A DNA stretch of 64,000 nucleotides from Actinomyces marseillensis (lineage in GTDB: Bacteria; Actinomycetota; Actinomycetes; Actinomycetales; Actinomycetaceae), in contig NZ_LT707420.1 in the NCBI RefSeq assembly GCF_900155605.1, positions 828,691 through 892,690 of the forward strand, read 5' to 3'. Made by a program: the position numbers and the translations under genes. The stretch's first letter is position 1, and the number at the start of each line of letters is the position of its first letter. Positions 8,929 through 17,061 of this stretch are shown here, in pieces. The notes below the pieces were generated by a model. That model was not told the origin of the DNA. It saw only the letters and a list, made by a program, of their open reading frames with translations, and made no database searches.

Positions 8929-9150
8929 ATGGCGAAGAAGGACGGCGTCATCGAAATCGAAGGTACGGTTGTCGAAGCCTTGCCGAATGCGATGTTCCGC
9001 GTGGAATTGAGCAATGGACACATCGTGCTTGGCCACATTGCCGGCAAGATGCGTCAGCACTACATCCGCATTCTGCCCGAGGACCGTGTGGTCGTCGAGC
9101 TGAGCCCCTACGACCTCTCCCGAGGCCGCATCGTCTACCGCTACAAGTGA
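8929..9150 (+). CDS. infA: Translation initiation factor IF-1
   Basis: 73 residues, an S1/OB-fold protein. [20 protein letters not shown] and the [22 protein letters not shown]-terminus are essentially invariant in actinobacteria. IF-1 occupies the A site during initiation. An ACGGAGG RBS is about 5 nt upstream. rpmJ follows after 43 nt, the usual actinobacterial order. Confidence 0.98.
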   Translation: MAKKDGVIEIEGTVVEALPNAMFRVELSNGHIVLGHIAGKMRQHYIRILPEDRVVVELSPYDLSRGRIVYRYK

Positions 9151-9193
9151 ACAAACCGACACAAGCTACCCGCGGGTAGCGGAGGTACACACC

Positions 9194-9307
9194 ATGAAGG
9201 TCAAGCCGAGTGTCAAGAAGATCTGTGACAAGTGCAAGGTGATTCGTCGCCACGGCAACGTCATGGTCATCTGTGACAACCCCAGGCACAAGCAGCGTCA
9301 GGGCTGA
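9194..9307 (+). CDS. rpmJ: 50S ribosomal protein L36
   Basis: 37 residues: [19 protein letters not shown] at the N-terminus, then [10 protein letters not shown]. The zinc ligands C11, C14, C27 and H32 are all present (C+ type). GCGGAGGT lies upstream of the ATG. L36 is the smallest ribosomal protein and sits at the base of the L7/L12 stalk. It lies between infA and rpsM, its usual place. Confidence 0.96.
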   Translation: MKVKPSVKKICDKCKVIRRHGNVMVICDNPRHKQRQG

Positions 9308-9448
9308 TCCCTCGCTGTGAAAACGCCGGAGCAATCCGGCAGCATCATTCCACACGCGCTTGCGCGACCCTCGGTTCGGAGGCCGGGGCCGGGTGGCTCA
9401 CCCGGGAGGAGTGGTGACGACCTCCGATGAACAATTTGGAGCATAAAC

Positions 9449-9823
9449 ATGGCACGTATTGCCGGCGTCGACCTCCCTCGCGAAAAGCGTATGGAGATCG
9501 CGCTCACGTACATCTATGGAGTTGGACGCACCCGCGCCAAGGAGACCCTCGAGGCCACCGGCGTGAGCCCCGATCTTCGCGTGAAGGATGCTACCGAGGA
9601 AGACCTCGTCAAGCTGCGCGAATACATCGAGAACACCTTTAAGGTGGAAGGCGATCTGCGTCGTGAGGTTCAGGCAGATATCCGTCGCAAGATTGAGATC
9701 GGATCCTACCAGGGACTTCGTCACCGTCGTGGCCTGCCGGTCCACGGTCAGCGCACCAAGACCAATGCGCGTACCCGCAAGGGCCCCAAGCGCACCGTTG
9801 CAGGTAAGAAGAAGGCTAAGTAA
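9449..9823 (+). CDS. rpsM: 30S ribosomal protein S13
   Basis: 124 residues. [19 protein letters not shown] at the N-terminus and the Lys/Arg-rich [22 protein letters not shown] near the C-terminus are diagnostic. S13 contacts the P-site tRNA and bridges to L5. The weak GGAGC stands about 9 nt upstream of the ATG. Confidence 0.98.
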   Translation: MARIAGVDLPREKRMEIALTYIYGVGRTRAKETLEATGVSPDLRVKDATEEDLVKLREYIENTFKVEGDLRREVQADIRRKIEIGSYQGLRHRRGLPVHGQRTKTNARTRKGPKRTVAGKKKAK

Positions 9824-9878
9824 AGCCACTCAGTCCTGTGTGGACTGATACAACACGACTTCGAAGGAACTGAAAGTA

Positions 9879-10286
9879 ATGGCTGCAAAGACCACTCGTT
9901 CCGGCGCTGGACGCAAGCCGCGCCGCCGGATTTCAAAGAACGTTACTCACGGACACGCGTACATCAAGTCGACGTTCAACAACACTATCGTTTCTATCAC
10001 TGACCCCACCGGTGCAGTGATCTCCTGGGCCTCTTCCGGTCAGGTGGGCTTCAAGGGTTCGCGTAAGTCGACTCCCTTCGCTGCTCAGCTTGCCGCCGAG
10101 GCTGCCGCGCGTCGCGCTCAGGAGCACGGCATGAAGAAGGTCGACGTCTTCGTGAAGGGTCCCGGCTCCGGCCGTGAGACCGCGATCCGCTCGCTGCAGG
10201 CTGCTGGCCTGGAAGTTGGCTCGATCCAGGACGTGACGCCCCAGGCATTCAACGGCGCTCGTCCCCCGAAGCGTCGTCGCGTCTGA
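9879..10286 (+). CDS. rpsK: 30S ribosomal protein S11
   Basis: 135 residues with a basic N-terminus ([17 protein letters not shown]), then the conserved [18 protein letters not shown] and [18 protein letters not shown], ending [10 protein letters not shown]11 forms the platform of the 30S near the mRNA exit. GAAGGAA lies upstream. In many actinobacteria rpsD follows rpsK; here the next gene is rpoA. Confidence 0.98.
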   Translation: MAAKTTRSGAGRKPRRRISKNVTHGHAYIKSTFNNTIVSITDPTGAVISWASSGQVGFKGSRKSTPFAAQLAAEAAARRAQEHGMKKVDVFVKGPGSGRETAIRSLQAAGLEVGSIQDVTPQAFNGARPPKRRRV

Positions 10287-10437
10287 GCCTCGGAGGGTGG
10301 AAATCCGACGGAAATCCACCCCCCACGTCTGGGCGGGATCACAAAAGAATCCGTGGCCTCGTCCTTACCTTTTTCCCCGCAATGCGGGACCCCTATCCGG
10401 CGTCATATGGCGGGCGCCGGGAAGAAAGGACTAAGAC

Positions 10438-11436
10438 GTGCTCATTGCAGAGCGACCCATCCTGACCGAAGAGAAGGTCAGCGAACTGCGCTCCCGTTTC
10501 ATCCTGGAGCCCCTTGAGCCCGGTTTCGGCTACACGCTGGGTAACTCCCTGCGCCGAACCCTGCTCTCGTCGATCCCCGGCGCTGCTGTGACCTCCATCC
10601 GTATTGATGGAGTGCCTCACGAGTTCCGCACGATCGAGGGCGTGAAGGAAGACGTTGCCGAGATCATCCTGAACATCAAGCAGATCGTTCTCTCTTCCGA
10701 GAACGACGAGCCGGTTGTTATGTACCTGCGCAAGGCAGGTCCGGGAGAGGTCGTCGCAGGGGATATCACCCCTCCGGCTGGCGTTGAGATTCACAACCCC
10801 GATCTGCACCTGGCAACCCTCAATGAGAAGGGCAAGCTGGAGATCGAGCTGACTGTTGAGCGTGGCCGCGGCTACGTTTCGGCAGCTCAGAACAAGGATC
10901 CTCAGGCTGAGATTTCTCGCATCCCGATCGATTCGATCTACTCGCCCGTTGTCAAGGTGACCTACAAGGTCGAGGCAACGCGTGTTGAGCAGCGCACCGA
11001 CTTCGATCGCCTGATCATCGATGTCGAAACCAAGCCGGCAATCACCCCGCGTGACGCCGTTGCCTCCGCTGGCAAGACCTTGGTTGAGCTCTTTGGTTTG
11101 ATGCGCGAACTGAACGAGGAAGCCGAAGGCATTGAAGTTGGTCCCTCGACCACCGATGCCACTCTCGCTGCCGACCTCGCGCTGCCCATTGAGAACCTCG
11201 GCCTGCAGTCGCGTTCCTACAACGCCCTGCGTCGCCGCGGAATCCTCACTGTTGGCGAGCTCGTGGCTCACTCCGAGGCGGATCTGCTTGACATTCGCAA
11301 CTTCGGAACGAAGTCGATTGAAGAAATCAAGGAAGCTCTTGCAACCCTTGGTATGACCCTGAAGGATTCCGTCCTGCCCTCCGGTGAGGCCAGCGAATCC
11401 GGGTCCATCCACTTCAGCGACGACCAGTCCATCTGA
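10438..11436 (+). CDS. rpoA: DNA-directed RNA polymerase alpha subunit
   Basis: 332 residues. The alpha-NTD (about 1-230) carries [29 protein letters not shown], the dimerisation signature. The alpha-CTD (about 250-315) carries [18 protein letters not shown] and the helix-hairpin-helix region that binds UP elements and activators. The start is GTG 10438 with GAAAGGA about 7 nt upstream, giving the family N-terminus [10 protein letters not shown] 151-nt spacer separates it from rpsK. Confidence 0.98.
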   Translation: MLIAERPILTEEKVSELRSRFILEPLEPGFGYTLGNSLRRTLLSSIPGAAVTSIRIDGVPHEFRTIEGVKEDVAEIILNIKQIVLSSENDEPVVMYLRKAGPGEVVAGDITPPAGVEIHNPDLHLATLNEKGKLEIELTVERGRGYVSAAQNKDPQAEISRIPIDSIYSPVVKVTYKVEATRVEQRTDFDRLIIDVETKPAITPRDAVASAGKTLVELFGLMRELNEEAEGIEVGPSTTDATLAADLALPIENLGLQSRSYNALRRRGILTVGELVAHSEADLLDIRNFGTKSIEEIKEALATLGMTLKDSVLPSGEASESGSIHFSDDQSI

Positions 11437-11477
11437 CATGCTGCGTCCGGTGGACGCATAAATTCCTAGGAGACAAA

Positions 11478-12059
11478 ATGCCCACCCCCAAGAAGGGTGC
11501 TCGTCTGGGCGGAAGCCCGGCACACCAGAAGCTGATCCTCAAGAACCTCGCGACTCAGCTCATTGAACACCGCTCTCTGACCACGACCGAGGCCAAGGCT
11601 AAGGCCCTGCGCCCCTTCGTTGAGAAGCTCGTGACCAAGGCAAAGCGCGGCGACATCCACGCTCGCCGTACCGTTGCACGCGTCATCACCGACCGCGATG
11701 CCCTCTACACCCTGTTCGACGTCATTGCTCCTGCTCTTGACCCCGAGCGTAAGGGCGGCTACACCCGCCTGACCCGCCTGGGCAACCGCAAGGGCGACAA
11801 CGCCCCCATGATGCAGATCGAGTTCTGCATGGAGGCCGTCGAGAAGAAGGCAGTCGTGAAGTCTGCTGAGAAGGCCGCCGAAAAGGCCGCTGCTGCTGAA
11901 GTTGTAGCAGAAGCTGAGGAAGCCGCAGAAGCAGCTGCAGAGCGCGCCGAAGAGGCTCGTGAAGAAGGCGACCTCGCCAAGGCTAACGAGGCTGAAGAAA
12001 TCGCAGCCGAGGCCGGCGAAGAAGCTGACGCCGCCGAGCAGGTCGAAGAAGAGAAGTGA
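11478..12059 (+). CDS. rplQ: 50S ribosomal protein L17 with a long acidic tail
   Basis: 193 residues; the L17 domain ([23 protein letters not shown] through [12 protein letters not shown]) ends near residue 118. The remaining 75 residues are almost entirely Ala and Glu with a few Lys/Val, predicted to form a long helix or disordered arm. L17 lies at the tunnel exit, so the tail would extend into the space used by nascent-chain factors. Actinobacterial L17 often has such a tail; the length here is at the upper end as far as I know. It closes the rpoA operon. Confidence 0.96.
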   Translation: MPTPKKGARLGGSPAHQKLILKNLATQLIEHRSLTTTEAKAKALRPFVEKLVTKAKRGDIHARRTVARVITDRDALYTLFDVIAPALDPERKGGYTRLTRLGNRKGDNAPMMQIEFCMEAVEKKAVVKSAEKAAEKAAAAEVVAEAEEAAEAAAERAEEAREEGDLAKANEAEEIAAEAGEEADAAEQVEEEK

Positions 12060-12083
12060 CCACGCTCGCGTAGGCGACTTTTC

Positions 12084-12117
12084 AGGGCCGGGCACCACAC
12101 GTGTGGTGCCCGGCCCT
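12084..12117 (+). terminator. Terminator of the rpoA-rplQ operon
   Basis: A perfect 34-bp palindrome: a 17-nt arm from AGGGCCGG at 12084 is mirrored to CCGGCCCT ending at 12117. It is extremely GC-rich and followed by TGTGC rather than a T-run. It lies right between rplQ and ppgK. Confidence 0.75.
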
Positions 12118-12181
12118 TGTGCTACACCCAATGTGACCTCTATTTTTCTTTCCTCTTCAGGATGAAAGCCGGTGGTGGCTG

Positions 12182-12187
12182 TAGCCT
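12182..12187 (+). promoter_or_regulatory. -10 box of ppgK, leaderless arrangement
   Basis: TAGCCT with exactly 6 nt before the ATG at 12194 and no Shine-Dalgarno in between. Transcription would start at or next to the A of the start codon. Confidence 0.55.
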
Positions 12188-12193
12188 GTAGCT

Positions 12194-12943
12194 ATGACTC
12201 GCGAGATGACACTGGCAGTGGATTGCGGCGGCGGCGGAATTAAAGCCTCTGTACTCGATGGACAGGGAACAATGGTTGCTCCGCCAAAACGTACTCCGAC
12301 TCCCTATCCTCTTCCTCCGCAGCTCTTGGTCGATACTGTCGTCGAATTGGCCTCGCAGCTTCCGGCTGCCGATCGAGTCACCCTTGGAATGCCGGGAATG
12401 ATTCGCCACGGCATTGTCATTGCCACTCCGCACTACATCACCAAAGATGGTCCCCGTTCTCGCGTTGTCCCTGAACTTGTCACCTTGTGGGATCACTTTG
12501 ATATGGCAGGTGCGTTGGAGAAGGCGTTGAGCCTGCCCACTAAAGTCCTCAATGATGCAGAAGTCGCGGGTGCGGGTGTTGTGACCGGCCGAGGCCTCGA
12601 AATGATTATCACTTTGGGCACGGGGCTTGGAAACGCCGTTTTTGACGGCGGGCGCCTTGCCCCACACGTTGAAGTCTCCCAGGGGCCGATTCGCTGGGGA
12701 CTCACCTACGACGACTACATCGGCGAGCATGAACGCTTGCGCTTGGGTGATATGCACTGGTCACGTCGCGTCCGCCGCGTCGTTGAGGGCCTGCGCCCCA
12801 TGTACATGTGGGATCGCCTCTATTTGGGTGGGGGAAACTCTAAGCGCATTGTTCCTTCGCAACGTGAAAAGCTTGGGGATGATGTCATCATCGTCCCCAA
12901 CGACGCGGGAATTATTGGGGGAGTGCGCTCGTGGGAGCTTTAG
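12194..12943 (+). CDS. ppgK: Polyphosphate glucokinase (ROK family)
   Basis: 249 residues, the usual length for actinobacterial PpgK, which phosphorylates glucose with polyphosphate or ATP. DCGGGGIKASVLD (10-22) is the N-terminal phosphate-binding motif; LNDAEVAGAG holds the catalytic Asp, and GTGLGNAVFDGG is the ROK-type glycine motif. The C-terminal part carries LYLGGGNSKRI. An alternative ATG at 12206 has no better RBS. The stop lies 13 nt inside truA, so the two genes are probably co-expressed. A strict polyphosphate versus ATP preference cannot be read from sequence. Confidence 0.9.
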   Translation: MTREMTLAVDCGGGGIKASVLDGQGTMVAPPKRTPTPYPLPPQLLVDTVVELASQLPAADRVTLGMPGMIRHGIVIATPHYITKDGPRSRVVPELVTLWDHFDMAGALEKALSLPTKVLNDAEVAGAGVVTGRGLEMIITLGTGLGNAVFDGGRLAPHVEVSQGPIRWGLTYDDYIGEHERLRLGDMHWSRRVRRVVEGLRPMYMWDRLYLGGGNSKRIVPSQREKLGDDVIIVPNDAGIIGGVRSWEL

Positions 12944-13917
12944 AATCTGCCTCGCTGAGGATCCGTCTTGACCTTGCCTATGATGGGACTTTCTTTCACG
13001 GCTGGGCCTCTCAAGATGGCCTACGCACTGTTCAAGGAGTTCTCACCCTTGCCCTTGAGACGATTCTTCGCCACTCCATTACGCTCACCGTCGCAGGGCG
13101 GACCGACGCGGGAGTCCACGCGCGTCACCAGGTTGCTCACTTCGACTGCTCCGCTGAAGCCTTCCACGGCCTCGTGAGGGAGAAGAACCAACCTAGCGAC
13201 GAAGGGGAACTGAGCGCAGTGTGCGCCGAGGCTCTCCAGCGGCGAGTGAACTCCCTCTTGGGGCGCGCCTATGTTGATTTCGCAATCGGCAGTGGACTGA
13301 AGGTCCCTCGAGGAACCAGCGATGTGCGCATTGATCGCGTGAGTGTCGTCAGTTCTGACTTCGATGCGCGCTTCGCTGCCCTTGAGCGCGCCTACACTTA
13401 TCGCCTCGCCCCCGAGGGACAGCTTCCCTTGGCTCGGCGCTGGGACGTGTGCGAGGTCCCCCACGCTCTCGATATCGAGGCGATGAACCGCGCGGCGCAA
13501 CCACTGCTGGGTGAGCACGACTTCCTTGCGTATTGCCGCCCGCGTGAGGGGGCGACGACGATTCGCGAACTGCGTGAGTTGCGTATTATTCCCGAGGCCG
13601 GGGGGAGTGGCGTCCTTGAGTGCCACGTGCGTGCGGATGCCTTCTGCCACTCTATGGTTCGATCCCTTGTCGGTGCCCTTATTGAAGTCGGTAGGGGAGC
13701 GCGCGAGGAGACGTGGCCCGTGCAGCTGCTCGAGAAGGCCTCGCGCCGAGACGCGGCGCCTATTGCCCCCGCCCACGGGCTGACTTTGGAATCCGTTAGC
13801 TACCCCGACGAGGCCGAGTGGAGTGCGCAGGTTCGCCGCACTCGCAGGGTTCGCGGCTTTGCCTTCGATGGAAGCGTTGAAGAGTGGGCGATGGGTGGCA
13901 ATTGCTGCGCTGGTTGA
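12931..13917 (+). CDS. truA: tRNA pseudouridine(38-40) synthase TruA
   Basis: 328 residues. The catalytic aspartate is D59 in AGRTDAGVHARHQVAH; RLDLAYDGTFFHGWASQ is the family N-terminus and DFLAYCRP plus FCHSMVRSLVG mark the second half. TruA isomerises uridines 38-40 in the tRNA anticodon arm. About 40 residues (roughly 78-115) form a linker absent from E. coli TruA (270 residues). The GTG start at 12931 lies within the ppgK 3' end. truA is followed by rplM-rpsI, the common actinobacterial order. Confidence 0.95.
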   Translation: MGALESASLRIRLDLAYDGTFFHGWASQDGLRTVQGVLTLALETILRHSITLTVAGRTDAGVHARHQVAHFDCSAEAFHGLVREKNQPSDEGELSAVCAEALQRRVNSLLGRAYVDFAIGSGLKVPRGTSDVRIDRVSVVSSDFDARFAALERAYTYRLAPEGQLPLARRWDVCEVPHALDIEAMNRAAQPLLGEHDFLAYCRPREGATTIRELRELRIIPEAGGSGVLECHVRADAFCHSMVRSLVGALIEVGRGAREETWPVQLLEKASRRDAAPIAPAHGLTLESVSYPDEAEWSAQVRRTRRVRGFAFDGSVEEWAMGGNCCAG

Positions 13918-13960
13918 TTCAGAAACGATATGAGGAATAAGCCACACTCTGGTCTGCGCT

Positions 13961-13990
13961 TTGACCCCGCTGCCTTTTGGCGCATAAACT
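13961..13990 (+). promoter_or_regulatory. Candidate promoter of rplM-rpsI
   Basis: TTGACC at 13961-13966, an 18-nt spacer, then TAAACT at 13985-13990. It predicts a leader of about 145 nt before rplM, long enough for a ribosomal-protein autoregulatory structure. Confidence 0.5.
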
Positions 13991-14142
13991 AACAGGTGCT
14001 GTGTGTCAGCTGGACCTCTGGTGCCTTCCCACTCGCCGGAGAAGAAATTCGGCTGATGCCTCGCGGAACCGTTTCATAGCGGGCCGGTGCGTCGAACACT
14101 CGATGCTAGGCCCCATGACAGAAAGAATTGAAGGTTACGCCC

Positions 14143-14586
14143 GTGCGCACCTATTCACCTAAGCCGGCGGATGCCGACAAGCAGTGGTACGTCATCGACG
14201 CCACTGACGTCGTCCTCGGTCGCCTGGCGGCTCAAGTTGCCGCTATCCTTCGTGGGAAGCACAAGCCGACGTTTGCCCCTCACCTCGATATGGGCGATTA
14301 CGTCATCATCATTAATGCGGACAAGGTTGCCCTCACCGGTAAGAAGCTTGACCAGAAGATGGCCTACCGCCACTCCGGTCGCCCCGGTGGTCTGAGCGCA
14401 ACACGCTATCGCGATCTCATGGCTGAGCGTCCTGAACGCGCAGTCGAGAAGGCAGTCCGCGGCATGCTTCCTCACACCAGCCTCGGCCGCGCGCAGTTCA
14501 AGAAGCTGCACGTTTACGCTGGAGCTGAGCACCCGCACATCGGCCAGCAGCCGATTCCCTACGAAATCACCCAGGTCGCCCAGTGA
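14143..14586 (+). CDS. rplM: 50S ribosomal protein L13
   Basis: 147 residues from GTG 14143 ([20 protein letters not shown]). An in-frame TTG at 14128 would add five residues, but GAAGGT at 14130-14135 is spaced 7 nt from the GTG and the family N-terminus begins MRTY, so the GTG is chosen. The conserved [15 protein letters not shown] and [15 protein letters not shown] follow. L13 initiates 50S assembly. In E. coli L13 with its partner represses its own operon; the long leader here would allow that. Confidence 0.96.
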   Translation: MRTYSPKPADADKQWYVIDATDVVLGRLAAQVAAILRGKHKPTFAPHLDMGDYVIIINADKVALTGKKLDQKMAYRHSGRPGGLSATRYRDLMAERPERAVEKAVRGMLPHTSLGRAQFKKLHVYAGAEHPHIGQQPIPYEITQVAQ

Positions 14587-14630
14587 GCGCGTCGCGCTTC
14601 TGAGCCCAACGAACTGCACTGAGGAGAACT

Positions 14631-15122
14631 GTGGCTGAGACCACCGAGATTCTTGAGCTGGATGAGGAAGTTGTCCCCAGCTCCTACACCACAGAGACTG
14701 AGTCAGCGCCTGCTGGTGCTGGTCAGTCCATCACCGCGCCCGGCGCGGGCCTTGGCCGCCGTAAGGAAGCCGTTGCCCGTGTTCGCCTGGTTCCCGGCAA
14801 CGGCCAGTGGACCATTAACGGACGCACTCTTGAAGATTACTTCCCGAACAAGCTGCACCAGCAGCTCGTGAAGTCCCCCTTCACCCTGCTTGATATCGAC
14901 GGTCGCTTCGACGTGATCGCTCGTATCAATGGCGGCGGCATCTCCGGCCAGGCCGGTGCGCTGCGCCTGGGCATTTCGCGTGCACTGAACGAGATCGATC
15001 GTGACGCGAACCGTCCCGCACTGAAGAAGGCTGGCTTCCTGACCCGCGATGCCCGCGCTGTTGAGCGTAAGAAGGCAGGCCTCAAGAAGGCACGCAAGGC
15101 TTCGCAGTTCTCGAAGCGCTGA
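14631..15122 (+). CDS. rpsI: 30S ribosomal protein S9
   Basis: 163 residues. About 40 N-terminal residues (acidic, [19 protein letters not shown]) precede the S9 fold, which begins [17 protein letters not shown] and ends [12 protein letters not shown]; the final KR reaches the P-site tRNA anticodon. Actinobacterial S9 commonly has such an extension. GTG 14631 with GAGGAGAA immediately upstream. It forms the rplM-rpsI operon, closed by a textbook terminator. Confidence 0.97.
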   Translation: MAETTEILELDEEVVPSSYTTETESAPAGAGQSITAPGAGLGRRKEAVARVRLVPGNGQWTINGRTLEDYFPNKLHQQLVKSPFTLLDIDGRFDVIARINGGGISGQAGALRLGISRALNEIDRDANRPALKKAGFLTRDARAVERKKAGLKKARKASQFSKR

Positions 15123-15141
15123 TCTTCGCCTTTACTTCAAG

Positions 15142-15179
15142 GTGTGGCCCCAATCGGAAGATTGGGGCCACACTTTTTG
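15142..15179 (+). terminator. Rho-independent terminator of rplM-rpsI
   Basis: GTGTGGCCCCAATC (15142-15155) and GATTGGGGCCACAC (15160-15173) form a 14-bp perfect stem closed by a GGAA tetraloop, followed by TTTTTG. Confidence 0.92.
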
Positions 15180-15299
15180 TATTCGGAATGCCTAGTTCTC
15201 TGCTTGCTTTCCTGCAATGTTGGTTGCAGGTCAATCGATTGAGTGAAGAGTGAGCAGCTAGAATAGCGGTGGATTAATTTTCGAGCGGGAGGTACCCCG

Positions 15300-16649
15300 A
15301 TGGCCAGGTTGTTCGGAACAGATGGCGTGCGTGGACTTGCAAATGTTGACTTGACTGCGCCCCTTGCCTTGGAACTGGGTGAAGCGGCAGCGCGCCTGAC
15401 GATTCAGGGACGCCCGGCCTCGGGACATAAGCCAAAGGCGATCATTGGTCGCGATACGCGAATCTCCGGCGAGTTCCTGGACCACGCGCTGGCAGCAGGT
15501 TTGGCTAGCGCGGGAATGGACGTTGTTCGCGTTGGCGTCGTGACCACTCCCACCGTTGCACATCTGACGGCCTCGTCCTCAGTCGACTTGGGCGTCATGA
15601 TTTCCGCCTCGCACAACCCCATGCCCGACAATGGCATTAAGTTCTTTGCTCACGGCGGCTACAAGCTTCCCGACCAAGTTGAAGACCAGATTCAAGAGCT
15701 TCTCAACACTTCGTGGGATCGTCCGACCGGCGCTGCTGTCGGTGAGGTCGAATATGACGATGACTGGGCGGAAAAGTCCTACATCGAGCACCTGATGACG
15801 TCCTTGGGCACCGACCTTCATGGCCTCCGAATTGCGGTTGACTGCGCAAATGGCGGTGCCTCTTTCCTTGCTCCCGAGGCTTTCCGGCAGGCGGGTGCAG
15901 ATGCCGTTGTTATTAACGCGGCTCCCGATGGTCGCAACATTAACGACAAGGCCGGTTCAACCCACCCCGAGCAGCTTCAGGCCCTGACCGTTGCTTCCGA
16001 AGCTGACTTCGGTGTTGCCTACGATGGCGATGCCGACCGCTGCCTGGCTGTGGACCGCGATGGCAACATTGTTGACGGCGACAAGATTATGGGCGCACTG
16101 GCTGTGCACATGCGTGATGAGGGCCAGCTTGCAAAGGACACCTTGGTTGTCACTGTCATGTCGAATCTTGGTTTGATTCTTGCCATGCAAGAGGCAGGGA
16201 TCAAGACGGTCCAGACCGGAGTTGGTGACCGTTATGTCCTAGAAGCCATGCTCGAAGGTGGCTACTCGCTGGGCGGAGAGCAGTCCGGACACATCATTGC
16301 GAAGAAGTACGCAACTACCGGCGACGGCATCCTCTCCTCGCTGCTGTTGGCACGCATGGTGAAGGAATCTGGCCGAGATCTGGCCGACCTGACCAGCTTC
16401 ATCAAGCGCCTTCCTCAGACGCTCATCAACGTTGGGGGAGTGGATCGTTCGCGCGCGAATAGCGACCCGGTCGTGGCCGAGGCCGTTGCTGCCGCCGAGG
16501 CTGTGCTGGGCAATACCGGACGCGTCTTGCTCCGCCCCTCCGGTACCGAGCCTTTGGTTCGCGTCATGGTCGAGGCAGCGACACAGGCGCAAGCTGATGG
16601 TGTCGCTTCGCGCTTGGCTGATGTCGTGAAGGAAAACTTGGCGCTGTGA
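15300..16649 (+). CDS. glmM: Phosphoglucosamine mutase
   Basis: 449 residues; interconverts glucosamine-6-phosphate and glucosamine-1-phosphate for UDP-GlcNAc and peptidoglycan. The phosphoserine is S104 in ISASHNPMPDNG; the Mg loop is YDGDADRCLAVD, the sugar loop GGEQSGHII and the phosphate loop RPSGTEPLVRVM, all intact. GGGAGG precedes the ATG by 6 nt. A TAGAAT hexamer at 15260-15265 may be its -10. It follows rplM-rpsI as in Mycobacterium; glmS is not adjacent, and instead an accessory region begins. Confidence 0.97.
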   Translation: MARLFGTDGVRGLANVDLTAPLALELGEAAARLTIQGRPASGHKPKAIIGRDTRISGEFLDHALAAGLASAGMDVVRVGVVTTPTVAHLTASSSVDLGVMISASHNPMPDNGIKFFAHGGYKLPDQVEDQIQELLNTSWDRPTGAAVGEVEYDDDWAEKSYIEHLMTSLGTDLHGLRIAVDCANGGASFLAPEAFRQAGADAVVINAAPDGRNINDKAGSTHPEQLQALTVASEADFGVAYDGDADRCLAVDRDGNIVDGDKIMGALAVHMRDEGQLAKDTLVVTVMSNLGLILAMQEAGIKTVQTGVGDRYVLEAMLEGGYSLGGEQSGHIIAKKYATTGDGILSSLLLARMVKESGRDLADLTSFIKRLPQTLINVGGVDRSRANSDPVVAEAVAAAEAVLGNTGRVLLRPSGTEPLVRVMVEAATQAQADGVASRLADVVKENLAL

Positions 16650-16667
16650 GCCTCTGAGAGACGTACG

Positions 16668-16705
16668 CGTGTAGGGCGGGCACCCACCGGTGCCCGCCCT
16701 ACACG
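16668..16705 (+). terminator. Terminator after glmM
   Basis: CGTGTAGGGCGGGCAC (16668-16683) pairs with GTGCCCGCCCTACACG (16690-16705), a 16-bp perfect stem with a 6-nt loop, followed by TTATATGT. Confidence 0.8.
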
Positions 16706-16723
16706 TTATATGTCCTCGGCTTG

Positions 16724-16773
16724 CGAGGCCGCCTGCCGTCCTCCTTGTGTGGAGAGAGCGGCAGGCGGCCTCG
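16724..16773. repeat. Inverted repeat beyond the sialidase remnant
   Basis: CGAGGCCGCCTGCCG (16724-16738) is mirrored at 16759-16773 around a 20-nt loop. It lies 20 nt past the stop of the minus-strand sialidase fragment, so it was probably that gene's terminator. It now stands back to back with the glmM terminator. Confidence 0.6.
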
Positions 16774-16793
16774 TGTCAGCGTGGGATGAACCG

Positions 16794-16973
16794 TCAGATC
16801 TTCGCGGCCTCGATCCACTCAAGCGGGATGCGGGTGAAGTACAGCCCCTGCATCCCGCGCTCCCATAGCAGGCCGAGGGTTCCGTCGGGCAGGATCGTCA
16901 TGCACTGGTAGACGTAGTGCGCCGGGTTGAAGGTGCGCGATGCGATCCACGTACGGCCTCCGTCCTCCGACAT
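16794..16973 (-). pseudogene. 3' remnant of an exo-alpha-sialidase gene
   Basis: Only the last 59 codons survive. The reading begins with SEDGGRTW, an Asp-box (BNR) motif, and continues YQCMTILPDGTLGLLWERG and GLYFTRIPLEWIEAAKI, the usual end of a GH33 sialidase beta-propeller. A TAG lies directly upstream in frame, and no further sialidase sequence is visible before the next gene at 17062, so the 5' bulk of the gene has been deleted. In the family this enzyme releases sialic acid from host mucin and glycans. The remnant sits beside an active fucosidase/galactosidase module, consistent with a once larger glycan island. The identification is by motif only. Confidence 0.75.
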
Positions 16974-17061
16974 CTACCGGGCCTGCGGGCATGCGAAATC
17001 GGCGCTCGGTGCTGTGTCGGCACCGAGCGGGCGCGTGCAGAGGTGAACTGCCTATGGGTGT

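Noticed and set aside
12084-12117. Perfect 34-bp palindrome as an attachment or recombination site
   Set aside because: It stands where the rplQ terminator is expected and no integrase or second copy was found.
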